From positions 1 through 64,000 of the forward strand of contig CAXXVQ010000007.1 of the NCBI GenBank assembly GCA_963662245.2: a stretch of DNA of 64,000 bases, in the 5' to 3' direction. Positions within the stretch are counted from its first letter, which is position 1, and the number at the start of each line of letters is the position of its first letter. Source of the stretch: JAFGVL01 sp963662245. GTDB taxonomy: Bacteria > Bacteroidota > Bacteroidia > Bacteroidales > Paludibacteraceae. The position numbers were made by a program, and so were the translations under genes. Below are positions 34,212-42,970 of this stretch, piece after piece. The notes under the pieces were generated by a model. That model did not search any database, was not told the origin of the DNA, and saw nothing but the letters and a program-made list of their open reading frames with translations.

Positions 34212-35654
34212 ATGGAAAAATTAAATCGCAGCACTGCTAAAGATGCTAAATTACGCCCGGAAAGAATTATCCAATTTGGTGAAGGAAACTTCCTTCGCGC
34301 TTTTGTAGATTGGATCGTGTGGAACATGAATGAAAAAGCAAACTTTAACAGTAGTGTTGTTGTAGTTCAGCCAATTGCACAAGGTATGATCGACATGCTT
34401 AATGCTCAAGACAACTTATATCATGTTCAACTTCAAGGTTTGGATAAAGGTAAAGTTGTTGATTCATTAGAAATGATTGATGTCATCAGCCGCAGTTTGA
34501 ACCCATATTCTCAAAACGATGAGTTCATGAAACTTGCTGATCAAGCTGAAATTCGTTTCGTAATTTCAAATACAACAGAAGCAGGTATTGCTTTTGATCC
34601 AGCTTGTAAATTTGATGATGCTCCAGCATCTTCATATCCTGGTAAATTAGTTCAATTATTACACCGTCGTTATACTACATTCAACGGAGACAAATCTAAA
34701 GGTCTTCACATCATCCCATGTGAGTTAATTTTCCACAATGGTGTTGAATTGAAAAAATGCATCAACCAATACATCGAGCTTTGGAACCTAGGTGCAGATT
34801 TCCAAGCTTGGTTTGACGAAGCTTGTTTCGTATACCCAACTCTTGTTGACCGTATCGTTCCTGGTTTCCCAAGAGAAACAATCAAAGACATTCAAACTCA
34901 ACTTGGATTCGAAGATAACCTAGTTGTTAAAGCTGAAATCTTCCACTTATGGGTAATTGAAGATCCAAAACAAACTTTAGGTGCAGAATTCCCTGCAGAT
35001 AAAGCTGGATTAAATGTTTTACTAGTACCTAGCGAAGCTCCATATCACGATAGAAAAGTAACATTATTGAATGGCCCTCACACAGTTCTTTCTCCAGTAG
35101 GTTACCTTTCTGGCATCGACACTGTGCGTGAAATCTGCGAAGATGAAATCATGGGTAAATATGTTCACAAAGCAATGAACGAAGAGTTAATGTCAACAGT
35201 AGATCTTCCTGCTGATGAATTAAAAGAATACTCTGACTCTGTAATGGAGCGTTTTCGCAACCCATTTGTTAAGCACTATGTAACAAGCATCATGCTTAAC
35301 TCATTCCCTAAATTTAAAGCTCGCGATCTTCCAGGATTAAAAAAATACCTTGCAGCAAAAGGTCAATTACCAGACGCTCTTTGTTTAGGTTTAGCAGGTA
35401 TCATCACATATTACAAAGGTGGCAAACGCGGTGAAGACGAAATCACTCCAAACGATGACCAAGCAATCCTTGATTTATTAAAAGGACTTTGGGCTACCGG
35501 TGACATCAAAAAAGTAACTGAAGGTGTTCTTGGTGCAGAATTCATCTGGGGAGAAGACTTAAATAAAGTTGCTGGATTAACAGCTAAGATTGAAGGATTC
35601 CTAACAACTATTCAAGAAAAAGGAATGCTTGAAGTTGTTAAATCTATCATCTAA
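34212..35654 (+). CDS. uxaB: Tagaturonate reductase (altronate oxidoreductase)
   Basis: 480 residues of the mannitol dehydrogenase family. The N-terminal NAD site IQFGEGNFLRAFVDWI and the catalytic-domain LLNGPHTVLSPVGYLSG are clear. UxaB reduces tagaturonate to altronate with NADH. The start lies about 70 bases after the predicted transcription start. It opens the rightward arm of the hexuronate regulon, with uxaA next. No uxuA/uxuB (fructuronate to mannonate) genes are seen, so this window covers the galacturonate branch fully; the glucuronate branch would need genes elsewhere. Confidence 0.93.
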   Translation: MEKLNRSTAKDAKLRPERIIQFGEGNFLRAFVDWIVWNMNEKANFNSSVVVVQPIAQGMIDMLNAQDNLYHVQLQGLDKGKVVDSLEMIDVISRSLNPYSQNDEFMKLADQAEIRFVISNTTEAGIAFDPACKFDDAPASSYPGKLVQLLHRRYTTFNGDKSKGLHIIPCELIFHNGVELKKCINQYIELWNLGADFQAWFDEACFVYPTLVDRIVPGFPRETIKDIQTQLGFEDNLVVKAEIFHLWVIEDPKQTLGAEFPADKAGLNVLLVPSEAPYHDRKVTLLNGPHTVLSPVGYLSGIDTVREICEDEIMGKYVHKAMNEELMSTVDLPADELKEYSDSVMERFRNPFVKHYVTSIMLNSFPKFKARDLPGLKKYLAAKGQLPDALCLGLAGIITYYKGGKRGEDEITPNDDQAILDLLKGLWATGDIKKVTEGVLGAEFIWGEDLNKVAGLTAKIEGFLTTIQEKGMLEVVKSII

Positions 35655-35684
35655 TAAAACTAATATCCTTAAATAAGATATAAG

Positions 35685-35720
35685 TTAACCCTGCCCTAAT
35701 TCAGTTTAAGGCGGGGTTAA
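35685..35720 (+). promoter_or_regulatory. Intercistronic stem-loop between uxaB and uxaA
   Basis: TTAACCCTGCC pairs with GGCGGGGTTAA (11 bp, one T-G wobble on the plus strand) around a 14-base loop. No T-run follows. Confidence 0.55.
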
Positions 35721-35755
35721 TAACTTCTAATAAATAACCTTTCAAATAAAAAATA

Positions 35756-37252
35756 ATGAGCACAAAGTATATTAAAATCAACCCAGATGACAATGTTGCA
35801 GTTGCTATCTTAGATTTAACTGCTGGTGAAAAAGCAACTATCGACGGAACTGAAATCACTCTTGTTGACGCAATTCCGGCTGGACACAAATTTGCATTAA
35901 CTGCATTTGCAACTAATGACAATATCGTAAAATACGGTTATCCAATTGGACATGCAATCGTAGACATTCCACAAGGTGGTGTTGTAAACGAAAAAAACAT
36001 CAAAACAAACTTAGATGGTCTTCTTGAGTACACATACAACCCAGTTAAAGTGGATTTAAACATCCCTAAGCGTAATGAATTAAGATTCAACGGATTTAAG
36101 CGTACTAACGGCGAAGTTGGTGTTCGTAACGAATTATGGATTGTACCAACTGTAGGATGTGTTAACGGTATTGCAGACACAATCATCCGTGAATTTAAAG
36201 CTGAAATGGGTGAACTTAAAGGAATTGATGCTATTGAAGTATTCAAACACAATTATGGCTGTTCTCAACTAGGTGGTGACCACGAAACTACTCGTAAAAT
36301 ATTACGCGACATCACATTACATCCAAATGCAGGTGGTGTATTAGTTCTTGGCTTAGGTTGTGAAAACAATCAACCAGATGTATTCGAAGAATTCCTAGGT
36401 GATTATGATAAGAGCCGTATCAAATTCTTAGTAACTCAAAAAGTTAGTGATGAAATTACTGCTGGTGTAGATATTCTTAAAGAATTATATAACATAGCAT
36501 CAAAAGATGTGCGTACAGAACAACCATTGTCTGAACTTCGCATTGGATTAAAATGCGGTGGATCTGATGGTTTCTCTGGCATTACAGCAAACCCATTATT
36601 AGGCGTATTCTCTGACTTCCTTGTAGCTCAAGGAGGAACAACTATCCTAACAGAGGTTCCTGAAATGTTTGGCGCTGAAACAATCTTAATGAACCGTTGT
36701 AAAACAGTTGAGATGTTTGACAAAACAGTTCACTTAATCAATGACTTCAAAGAGTACTTTATCAAAAATGATCAACCAGTATATGAAAACCCTTCTCCAG
36801 GAAATAAAGCTGGTGGTATCTCTACATTAGAGGATAAATCAATGGGTTGTACTCAAAAATGTGGTAAAGCATATGTTGATGATGTATTAATGTATGGTGA
36901 CCGCATTAAAACCAATGGATTAAACCTATTAAGTTCTCCGGGTAATGACCTTGTAGCTGCTACAGCTCTTGGTGCCGCTGGTTGTCAAATGGTATTATTC
37001 ACAACAGGTCGTGGTACTCCATTCGGAAGCTTTGTTCCTACAATGAAGATTTCCACTAATACTCCATTGTTTGAAAACAAGCCAGGTTGGATTGACTTTA
37101 ATGCAGGAACACTTCTTCAAGGAAAATCTATGGAAGACTTACACGAAGAATTCCTTCAATACATCATTAAAGTTGCAAACGGTGAAAAAGTTAACCACGA
37201 GAAAAAAGATAACAAAGAAATTGCAATCTTTAAAACTGGGGTTACATTATAA
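35756..37252 (+). CDS. uxaA: Altronate dehydratase
   Basis: 498 residues. A short N-terminal SAF domain (residues about 1-95, with GHKFALTAF) is followed by the UxaA catalytic domain with GEVGVRNELWIVPTVGCVNG, HNYGCSQLGGDHE, GLGCENNQ, LKCGGSDGFSGITANP and GCTQKCGKAYVDD. It dehydrates altronate to 2-keto-3-deoxygluconate, the KdgK substrate. Conserved Cys residues suggest a metal site, as in the family. It follows uxaB and is closed by a terminator. Confidence 0.95.
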   Translation: MSTKYIKINPDDNVAVAILDLTAGEKATIDGTEITLVDAIPAGHKFALTAFATNDNIVKYGYPIGHAIVDIPQGGVVNEKNIKTNLDGLLEYTYNPVKVDLNIPKRNELRFNGFKRTNGEVGVRNELWIVPTVGCVNGIADTIIREFKAEMGELKGIDAIEVFKHNYGCSQLGGDHETTRKILRDITLHPNAGGVLVLGLGCENNQPDVFEEFLGDYDKSRIKFLVTQKVSDEITAGVDILKELYNIASKDVRTEQPLSELRIGLKCGGSDGFSGITANPLLGVFSDFLVAQGGTTILTEVPEMFGAETILMNRCKTVEMFDKTVHLINDFKEYFIKNDQPVYENPSPGNKAGGISTLEDKSMGCTQKCGKAYVDDVLMYGDRIKTNGLNLLSSPGNDLVAATALGAAGCQMVLFTTGRGTPFGSFVPTMKISTNTPLFENKPGWIDFNAGTLLQGKSMEDLHEEFLQYIIKVANGEKVNHEKKDNKEIAIFKTGVTL

Positions 37253-37278
37253 TCTTGTTACATTTTCAATTCTTCATA

Positions 37279-37320
37279 AACAAACCTTTGGAAAATATTT
37301 CCAAAGGTTTGTTGTTTTAT
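37279..37320 (+). terminator. Terminator of uxaBA
   Basis: Stem AACAAACCTTTGGAAA with its complement and a 3-base loop, then a T-rich tail; starts 27 bases after the uxaA stop. Confidence 0.85.
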
Positions 37321-37321
37321 A

Positions 37322-37329
37322 TACTTTTG
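37322..37329 (+). promoter_or_regulatory. -7 promoter box for the DUF748 gene
   Basis: TACTTTTG, an exact match placed directly behind the uxaA terminator and 30 bases before the ATG at 37359. Confidence 0.45.
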
Positions 37330-37358
37330 CATTTTTAAAATGCAAACCATATTATATC

Positions 37359-39542
37359 ATGAAAATTAAACATATTAAAGTTTGGCAATGGATTATCAGC
37401 GGAGTACTTCTCGTTATTTTTTTAGCATTATTCTTTGCATCTACAATTACCAAAAACTGGGTTGAGAAAAACAGCCAAGACCTTATAGGTAGAAAAATAA
37501 CTATAACAGAGTTACACATCAATTGCTTCAAAGTATCTGTACAGATCAAAGGATTCACCTTATTTGAAAAAAATAGTAAAGAACGATTCATTTCATTTGA
37601 TGAACTCTACATTAACTTTGATCCTCTCCATTTATTTAAAGACCAATTTTATTTTGCTGAGATTCGTTTAGACAAACCATATGTTTATATTAGCCAAAAC
37701 AAAGACTTATTCAACTTCTCAGATTTAATCCCAGCTAATGACTCTATCAACACTGATACAATTCAAGAAGAAAGCACTCCCCTACAGTTCACATTAAACA
37801 ATGTGAAAATATCTGATGGACAAATCATTTATAAAGACTTAACCATCAGCAATACAATCAACTTAGAACATTTAGGGCTAAAAATCCCTACAATATCTTG
37901 GAATAGCAAACAAGCAAATGTTGGAATTAAATTTAATATTGGCGACAAAGGCTTAGTTCAAATTCAATCAAAATTAAAAGACAATAATTTCTACACTATA
38001 AACCTAAAGACCGAAAACATTAATCTAGATTTAGCTAAGAAAAATCTAAAACAATTTTTAAACATCAATGATTTCTCTGGCCTTTTTTCATCTGATTTAA
38101 CTATCAATGGTGAAATCGAGCAAATAACGAACATTTTAATAAATGGTAAAATAACAATTGATTCTTTATACATCTCAGATAAAGCAAATCAACATTTATT
38201 ATCGTTTGACCAATTAAGCACAAACATTTCAAACATAGATTTGCAAAAATCTAATTTCCACATTAACTCCATAATCATCAAACAACCTCATATATCTGCT
38301 CGTCTGAACAAAGACTTTACAAATATTGAAAAGGTTCTAGGACTAAACAAAGACACCACAAAAACAGCCAATCAAAATCAAACACAAAAAGGTCAAGAAG
38401 AAGGCATCAACTTCAAACTAGACAAATTCGAAGTCGAAGGTGGTAATTTATTATTCGAAGACAATACTCTAAACCGCAAGTTTACTTATGAAATAAATCA
38501 AATAAACATCTCCGCCTCAAACATATCGCTTGATGCAACAAAAGTTCCGGTTAAGTTTTATATGCAAACTAATCAAGATGGAAAAATAACTGGAGACATG
38601 ACATTAAATCTTAAAGACCCTAGATATGCAAATTTAGTTTTAAACATTAAAAAGATAGGATTAAGCAGTTTATCTCCATACTCTGAATACTACATAGCTT
38701 GCCCAATCACAAAAGGAAACATGTTCTATGATATGAAAATAGATTTAACTCCTACGGAACTAAAAAACTCAAATGACATTCGCATTGAAAGGCTAATCTT
38801 TGGTAAAAAAACTAAAGACAGCACAGCAATTAATGCTCCTATAAAATTAGCATTATATATCATCAAAGATAAAGATGAGAGAATAGCCTTTAATCTCCCT
38901 GTCTCTGGCGACCCATCAAAACCGGGATTCAAATATTCAAAGATACTTTGGCAAACATTATCTAACTTTTTTATAAAAATTGCAGTATCACCATTTAATG
39001 CAATGAGCGACCTCGTCACCATCAATCCAGAAAAGATGCAAGCAATAACATACAGTTACAGCCAAGACTCCCTTATGGAAAACCAGATTGAAGTTCTCGA
39101 TAATATTAAAACAATATTAACTAAAAAGACTATATTGACATTTGAGCTGGAACAACATGCAAATTTCAAAGATGAGAAAAAACACATAGCAGTATCGATG
39201 GCAAAAGAAGATTTTGCAAGAGATCAAGCTATTTCTCCAATAAACGACTCAACATTAAATAGTATAAATATTTATGGGCCAAGATTCCTAGAATTCGTAG
39301 GATACCAAGGGGTAGAAACATCGGAATTAAAACCTGAAGATGCATGTGTTAAATTGTATTCTGACAACATACTTGAGAAGAAAATACATGAAAGAATGGA
39401 ATTCAGAAATTCACTTATCAAACAGTACTTTAAAAATGACAGTACTATCATTAACCGAATCAAATATTCATACCCCGACTTTAACAATATTGCAGAAGAA
39501 GAACAACAACCTTATTTTAAAATAAAAGTTGATATTGAATAA
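37359..39542 (+). CDS. DUF748 / AsmA-like inner-membrane-anchored protein
   Basis: 727 residues. The start at 37359 (MKIKHIKVWQWIISGVLL) is chosen because it follows the promoter box and begins with a membrane anchor; the open frame continues upstream into uxaA. After the single helix (about residues 10-30), the protein is a long beta-rich periplasmic chain with repeats of the type LDKPYVYISQNKD and IIIKQPHISARLNKD. These are typical of AsmA/TamB-like and DUF748 proteins, thought to bridge the envelope and move lipids. It is monocistronic and AT-rich like its surroundings. Confidence 0.8.
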   Translation: MKIKHIKVWQWIISGVLLVIFLALFFASTITKNWVEKNSQDLIGRKITITELHINCFKVSVQIKGFTLFEKNSKERFISFDELYINFDPLHLFKDQFYFAEIRLDKPYVYISQNKDLFNFSDLIPANDSINTDTIQEESTPLQFTLNNVKISDGQIIYKDLTISNTINLEHLGLKIPTISWNSKQANVGIKFNIGDKGLVQIQSKLKDNNFYTINLKTENINLDLAKKNLKQFLNINDFSGLFSSDLTINGEIEQITNILINGKITIDSLYISDKANQHLLSFDQLSTNISNIDLQKSNFHINSIIIKQPHISARLNKDFTNIEKVLGLNKDTTKTANQNQTQKGQEEGINFKLDKFEVEGGNLLFEDNTLNRKFTYEINQINISASNISLDATKVPVKFYMQTNQDGKITGDMTLNLKDPRYANLVLNIKKIGLSSLSPYSEYYIACPITKGNMFYDMKIDLTPTELKNSNDIRIERLIFGKKTKDSTAINAPIKLALYIIKDKDERIAFNLPVSGDPSKPGFKYSKILWQTLSNFFIKIAVSPFNAMSDLVTINPEKMQAITYSYSQDSLMENQIEVLDNIKTILTKKTILTFELEQHANFKDEKKHIAVSMAKEDFARDQAISPINDSTLNSINIYGPRFLEFVGYQGVETSELKPEDACVKLYSDNILEKKIHERMEFRNSLIKQYFKNDSTIINRIKYSYPDFNNIAEEEQQPYFKIKVDIE

Positions 39543-39706
39543 ATAAAAATATAGACAGCAAAAAAACAAAATTAAAAGACGATTAACAACAGAAAAAAAA
39601 CAAAACAAAACTATTTGAAAGCAGATAGGTAATTTCACTTTCCAACAAGATTCAAACATCACTCTCAATATTAATTATCTGTTTTTTAAGAACAAAAAAA
39701 TAATAT

Positions 39707-39842
39707 TTTTGCACTCGCATTTTGACAATAAATAGTAATCAAGTGCAAAACCCAAACCACACCTTTCGAGAAAATCTCGAATATACTTTGGTAAAAAATG
39801 TCGTTTTTTGAATAATAGCGAGGTGTCCCCCTCGCTATTATC
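39707..39842 (+). ncRNA. Candidate structured RNA between the DUF748 gene and mtnN
   Basis: Three stem-loops in 136 bases: TTTTGCACT (39707-39715) with AGTGCAAAA (39742-39750); TTCGAGA-AAA-TCTCGAA (39765-39781) enclosed by CCAAA/TTTGG; and a 12-bp stem with loop TGTCCC (39812-39841). ACACC at 39759-39763 could pair with GGTGT in the last loop. A -7 box TATTTTTG overlaps the 5' end at 39704-39711. The last stem may only be the mtnN terminator. Strand and existence of a transcript are unproven. The rest of the 39543-39845 gap shows nothing. Confidence 0.3.
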
Positions 39843-39845
39843 ATT

Positions 39846-40592
39846 TTACACAAGCCTAGGCAGCAACCTTTTAAATATATGGTGAGCATAAACAGCTGCT
39901 ACTTTTTCAAGATATACCGGAAAATCAACATGTGCTTTATGATCTGCAGTATCAGAGATACTTCGGATAACTAATAACGGCACATCAAAATCATAACAAA
40001 CTTGAGCAACAGCAGCCCCTTCCATTTCCACGCATAATACAGAAGGTATACCTATTAAAATAGCTTGTTTTTGAAGATCTGACGACACAAATAAGTCTCC
40101 ACTAGCAATATCTCCAACATGCAACTTAGGATTTTCAATCCCAAGCTCTCTTAAGGACAAAAGAAACTCACTTGAGGATGACAAAAATTGTTCAATCACA
40201 ATTTCAGCAGCAACTAAATCAGTTTTATTTGATTCAAAATAGGTTTTTTCAACTAACGGAATTTCATATTGAGCCATCATAGGTCGAGCATCCATATCAT
40301 GTTGAAAGAAGCGCTTCCCAACAACAATATCTCCAATATTTAAAGAATCGGCTAACCCACCTGCAATTCCGGTAAAAACTATCTTATCCACCTTAAAATC
40401 AACAATTAACTGCGTCACCGTAGTAGCAGAGGCAACCTTACCCCAACGAGAAAAAACTAAAACTACAGAAACACCATATAAAGTTCCCACATGAAACCTT
40501 CGCTTACCCTGATCAAATACTTTTTCAATAATCATCTCTTTCAACAACTCAGAAATTTCTTCCTGCATTGCCCCTACTATACCTATTACCAT
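39846..40592 (-). CDS. mtnN: 5'-methylthioadenosine/S-adenosylhomocysteine nucleosidase
   Basis: 248 residues, close to the family's usual 230. The N-terminal IGIVGAMQEEISELL signature, FTGIAGGLAD and the active-site CVEMEGAAVAQVCYDF and RSISDTADHKAH, with the catalytic Asp, are all present. The enzyme removes adenine from MTA and SAH to salvage methionine and recycle SAM by-products. It is monocistronic, with a -7 box just upstream and a stem-loop directly after its stop. Confidence 0.93.
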   Translation of the reverse strand: MVIGIVGAMQEEISELLKEMIIEKVFDQGKRRFHVGTLYGVSVVLVFSRWGKVASATTVTQLIVDFKVDKIVFTGIAGGLADSLNIGDIVVGKRFFQHDMDARPMMAQYEIPLVEKTYFESNKTDLVAAEIVIEQFLSSSSEFLLSLRELGIENPKLHVGDIASGDLFVSSDLQKQAILIGIPSVLCVEMEGAAVAQVCYDFDVPLLVIRSISDTADHKAHVDFPVYLEKVAAVYAHHIFKRLLPRLV

Positions 40593-40613
40593 ATATTATT
40601 TTTTTATTACTCA

Positions 40614-40621
40614 CAAAGTTA
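40614..40621 (-). promoter_or_regulatory. -7 promoter box for mtnN
   Basis: The minus strand reads TAACTTTG, an exact match 22 bases before the start codon. Confidence 0.45.
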
Positions 40622-40759
40622 CTGATAATCTACTGCAATTATTTTTTTTCGAGCATAATAACTATAAAACAATCAAAACACACATTCACACATATTAACA
40701 TATTGTTGATTAAATCAAAAATAAATATCTTTTGCACACACTAAAAGACTATTTAAGTG

Positions 40760-40781
40760 TCATTTTGAAATCATTTTGAAA
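40760..40781 (+). repeat. Tandem TCATTTTGAAA repeat upstream of amt
   Basis: Two exact 11-base copies back to back (40760-40770 and 40771-40781), one helical turn apart and about 30 bases before the -33 box. They share the TCATTTTGA core with the repeats before dapF. Confidence 0.5.
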
Positions 40782-40809
40782 AAAATATTATCTTTTTGCA
40801 CGATAATTA

Positions 40810-40841
40810 TTTGTCAATAATATTTTTTTACCCTACTTTTG
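40810..40841 (+). promoter_or_regulatory. Promoter of the second amt operon
   Basis: TTTG at 40810-40813, 20-base spacer, TACTTTTG at 40834-40841. Both boxes are exact; the start codon is about 40 bases further on. Confidence 0.6.
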
Positions 40842-40882
40842 TTTCTCCAAAACAAAAACTATTATCTTACATATTACGGATT

Positions 40883-42208
40883 ATGCAAACTAAAAGAAAC
40901 AAGAAATCAATTTGGCTGCTCATTATGGCAGCCCTATTCTGTTCATCTGAACTTTTTGCTCAACAAGGCACTCCTGCTATTGACTCAGGATCAACAGCTT
41001 GGATGATGACTTCAACAGCTCTAGTATTATTAATGGTTCCGGGCTTAGCCATGTTCTATGGCGGGTTAGTAAGAACTAAAAATGTACTAGGCACAATGAT
41101 GCATAGCTTTGCCGCTATGGGTATTATAACTATTTTATGGGTAGTACTAGGTTATAGTATGGCTTTTGGGGAAAGCGTACTAGGCGGATGGTGCGGTTGG
41201 AACTGGGACTTTTTCTTCCTAAAAGGCATTGATGAGAGCGTGACTGACTCAGGAATACCTGAATTTATTTTTGCAATGTTCCAAGGAAAATTTGCAATCA
41301 TCACTCCCGCTCTAATTGCTGGAGCATTTGCTGAAAGAATTTCATTTAAAGCTTATGTTATTTTTATTGCAATTTGGTCTATACTAGTATACAACCCTCT
41401 TGCTCACTGGGTTTGGGCGGCAGATGGGTTCTTATTCAACATGGGAGCTAAAGGAGCTATTGACTTTGCTGGAGGAACAGTTGTACACATTTCTTCAGGT
41501 GTAAGTGGACTTGTTGCTGCAATCTTTATTGGTGTTCGCCGTGGAGTAAAACTCACATCACCTCCAACAAACTTAGTAATGACAATGATGGGTGCCGGAC
41601 TTCTTTGGGTGGGCTGGTTTGGTTTCAATGCCGGAAGCAGTTTATCTAGTGGCCTAGATGCATCAAGAGCATTAACATTAACTCAAATAGCAGCAGCAAC
41701 TGGCGCTGTAACATGGATGATTATTGAGGGAATTCATCAAGGAAAAGCAACAGCTTTAGGTTTTGCATCTGGGATTTTAGCTGGTCTTGTGGCTATCACA
41801 CCAGCAGCTGGAGTTGTAACTTCTGTTGGAGCTATAGCTTTAGGCGCAATTGCTTCTATCGTATGCTACTTCACCATTATGATGAAAGGAAAATTTGGAT
41901 ATGACGATAGTTTAGATGCATTTGGTGTTCATGGCATTGGTGGTATTACAGGTGCAATAATTTTAGTATTCTTCATCCGCAGTTCATGGTTCTCTGATGC
42001 AGGTGCAGACTGGGATTTATGGAGTCAACTTGGAGTACAGTTAGCAGCTGTTGGAATTGCAATTGTTTATGCTGCTATTGTTACATTAGTGATCTTATGG
42101 GTTATGAGCAAATTCATTAACATACGCTCTACTGATGCAGAAGAACTTCAAGGTCTCGATTACTCTTACCACGGAGAAAGAGGTTATGGAATGCTTAATG
42201 CAAACTAG
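40883..42208 (+). CDS. amt: Ammonium transporter with signal peptide
   Basis: 441 residues from the ATG at 40883, which lies behind the promoter and starts a clear signal peptide (MQTKRNKKSIWLLIMAALFC, cleaved near SELFAQ). The mature protein has eleven helices. Signatures include ALVLLMVPGLAMFYGGLVRTKN, FAGGTVVHISSGVSG and GLLWVGWFGFNAGSS; the second pore His is in FGVHGIGG. The next gene encodes a P-II protein 37 bases downstream, so channel gating by GlnK-type P-II is expected. It resembles the Amt at 42971 much more than the one at 14073. Confidence 0.95.
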   Translation: MQTKRNKKSIWLLIMAALFCSSELFAQQGTPAIDSGSTAWMMTSTALVLLMVPGLAMFYGGLVRTKNVLGTMMHSFAAMGIITILWVVLGYSMAFGESVLGGWCGWNWDFFFLKGIDESVTDSGIPEFIFAMFQGKFAIITPALIAGAFAERISFKAYVIFIAIWSILVYNPLAHWVWAADGFLFNMGAKGAIDFAGGTVVHISSGVSGLVAAIFIGVRRGVKLTSPPTNLVMTMMGAGLLWVGWFGFNAGSSLSSGLDASRALTLTQIAAATGAVTWMIIEGIHQGKATALGFASGILAGLVAITPAAGVVTSVGAIALGAIASIVCYFTIMMKGKFGYDDSLDAFGVHGIGGITGAIILVFFIRSSWFSDAGADWDLWSQLGVQLAAVGIAIVYAAIVTLVILWVMSKFINIRSTDAEELQGLDYSYHGERGYGMLNAN

Positions 42209-42245
42209 TCTTACAACTTTTGTTTACAACTAATTTAATGAAATT

Positions 42246-42581
42246 ATGAAATTAATATATGCAATAATTAGAGAAAGAAAGCTTACTGAAGTAAGAGAAG
42301 CTCTTATCGAAGCTGGAATTTCTCGCGTTACCGTAAGTACAGTATCAGGACACGGTAATCAGGTTCAAGAAGAAATTTACCGTGGACAAAAAACATATCC
42401 AAACTTAATCCCTAAAATTAAACTAGAAATTGCGGTCAATGATGAATATGTTGACTCAACTATAAAAGTAATTATCGAAGCAGCTCGTTCGGGAGATATT
42501 GGAGATGGAAAGATATTCGTTCTACCAATAGAAGACTGTATCAGAATCAGAACTAATGAAGAAGGTGCTGATGCAATCTAA
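42246..42581 (+). CDS. glnK: P-II protein, GlnK-like
   Basis: 111 residues. P-II fold with MKLIYAIIRERKLTEVREAL, T-loop GHGNQVQEEIYRGQKTY, and GDIGDGKIFVLPIEDCIRIRTNEEG. Tyr51 is kept at the exact enterobacterial position. It is shorter and more GlnK-like in sequence than the other two P-II proteins in the window. It directly follows amt, the classical gating arrangement, and precedes a terminator. Confidence 0.93.
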   Translation: MKLIYAIIRERKLTEVREALIEAGISRVTVSTVSGHGNQVQEEIYRGQKTYPNLIPKIKLEIAVNDEYVDSTIKVIIEAARSGDIGDGKIFVLPIEDCIRIRTNEEGADAI

Positions 42582-42607
42582 AATATAGGTTTATTATTGA
42601 TTGATTA

Positions 42608-42646
42608 GAAAAAGGCTATTTGGGGAATTCCAAGTAGCCTTTTTTA
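42608..42646 (+). terminator. Terminator after amt-glnK
   Basis: Stem AAAAAGGCTA.TTGG with CCAA.TAGCCTTTTT (one mismatch) and a T-run. The stretch from here to 42900 is very AT-rich and shows nothing else. Confidence 0.8.
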
Positions 42647-42932
42647 GTCATTACCAATATCAAAAAGTCAAGATGTAAGCTTTCTAAAAAACAAATTGTT
42701 AAAATCAAACAAACACACAATCATCCCCAAGAACAATTTACTTACATAAAATAAAATACAATCAAAATAAAAATCATATTAACACATTAAACCCACACAT
42801 ACCCACATATATGACAAAATAATGTTTCTTTTTGAAAGTATAATATTATTAACAAATAACTAAAAATAGTACCGTTATGTAATATTTTTATGTTTTTTAC
42901 TACATTTATGTAAGTTTAAACTAGCTTTCTAT

Positions 42933-42940
42933 TATCTTTG
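42933..42940 (+). promoter_or_regulatory. -7 promoter box for the third amt
   Basis: TATCTTTG, an exact match 31 bases before the start codon; no clear -33 box, again as for the other nitrogen promoters. Confidence 0.5.
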
Positions 42941-42970
42941 CTGACTCAATTATAAATTTTACACTTTATT

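Noticed and set aside
37071..37358. N-terminal extension of the DUF748 protein
   Set aside because: It overlaps uxaA in another frame and runs through the uxaA terminator; the membrane anchor starts at 37359.
40593..40882. Sigma-54 promoter (GG-N10-GC) for amt
   Set aside because: TTTTGCAC resembles the -12 element, but no GG lies at the required distance in any of the nitrogen promoters; the Bacteroidetes consensus fits better.
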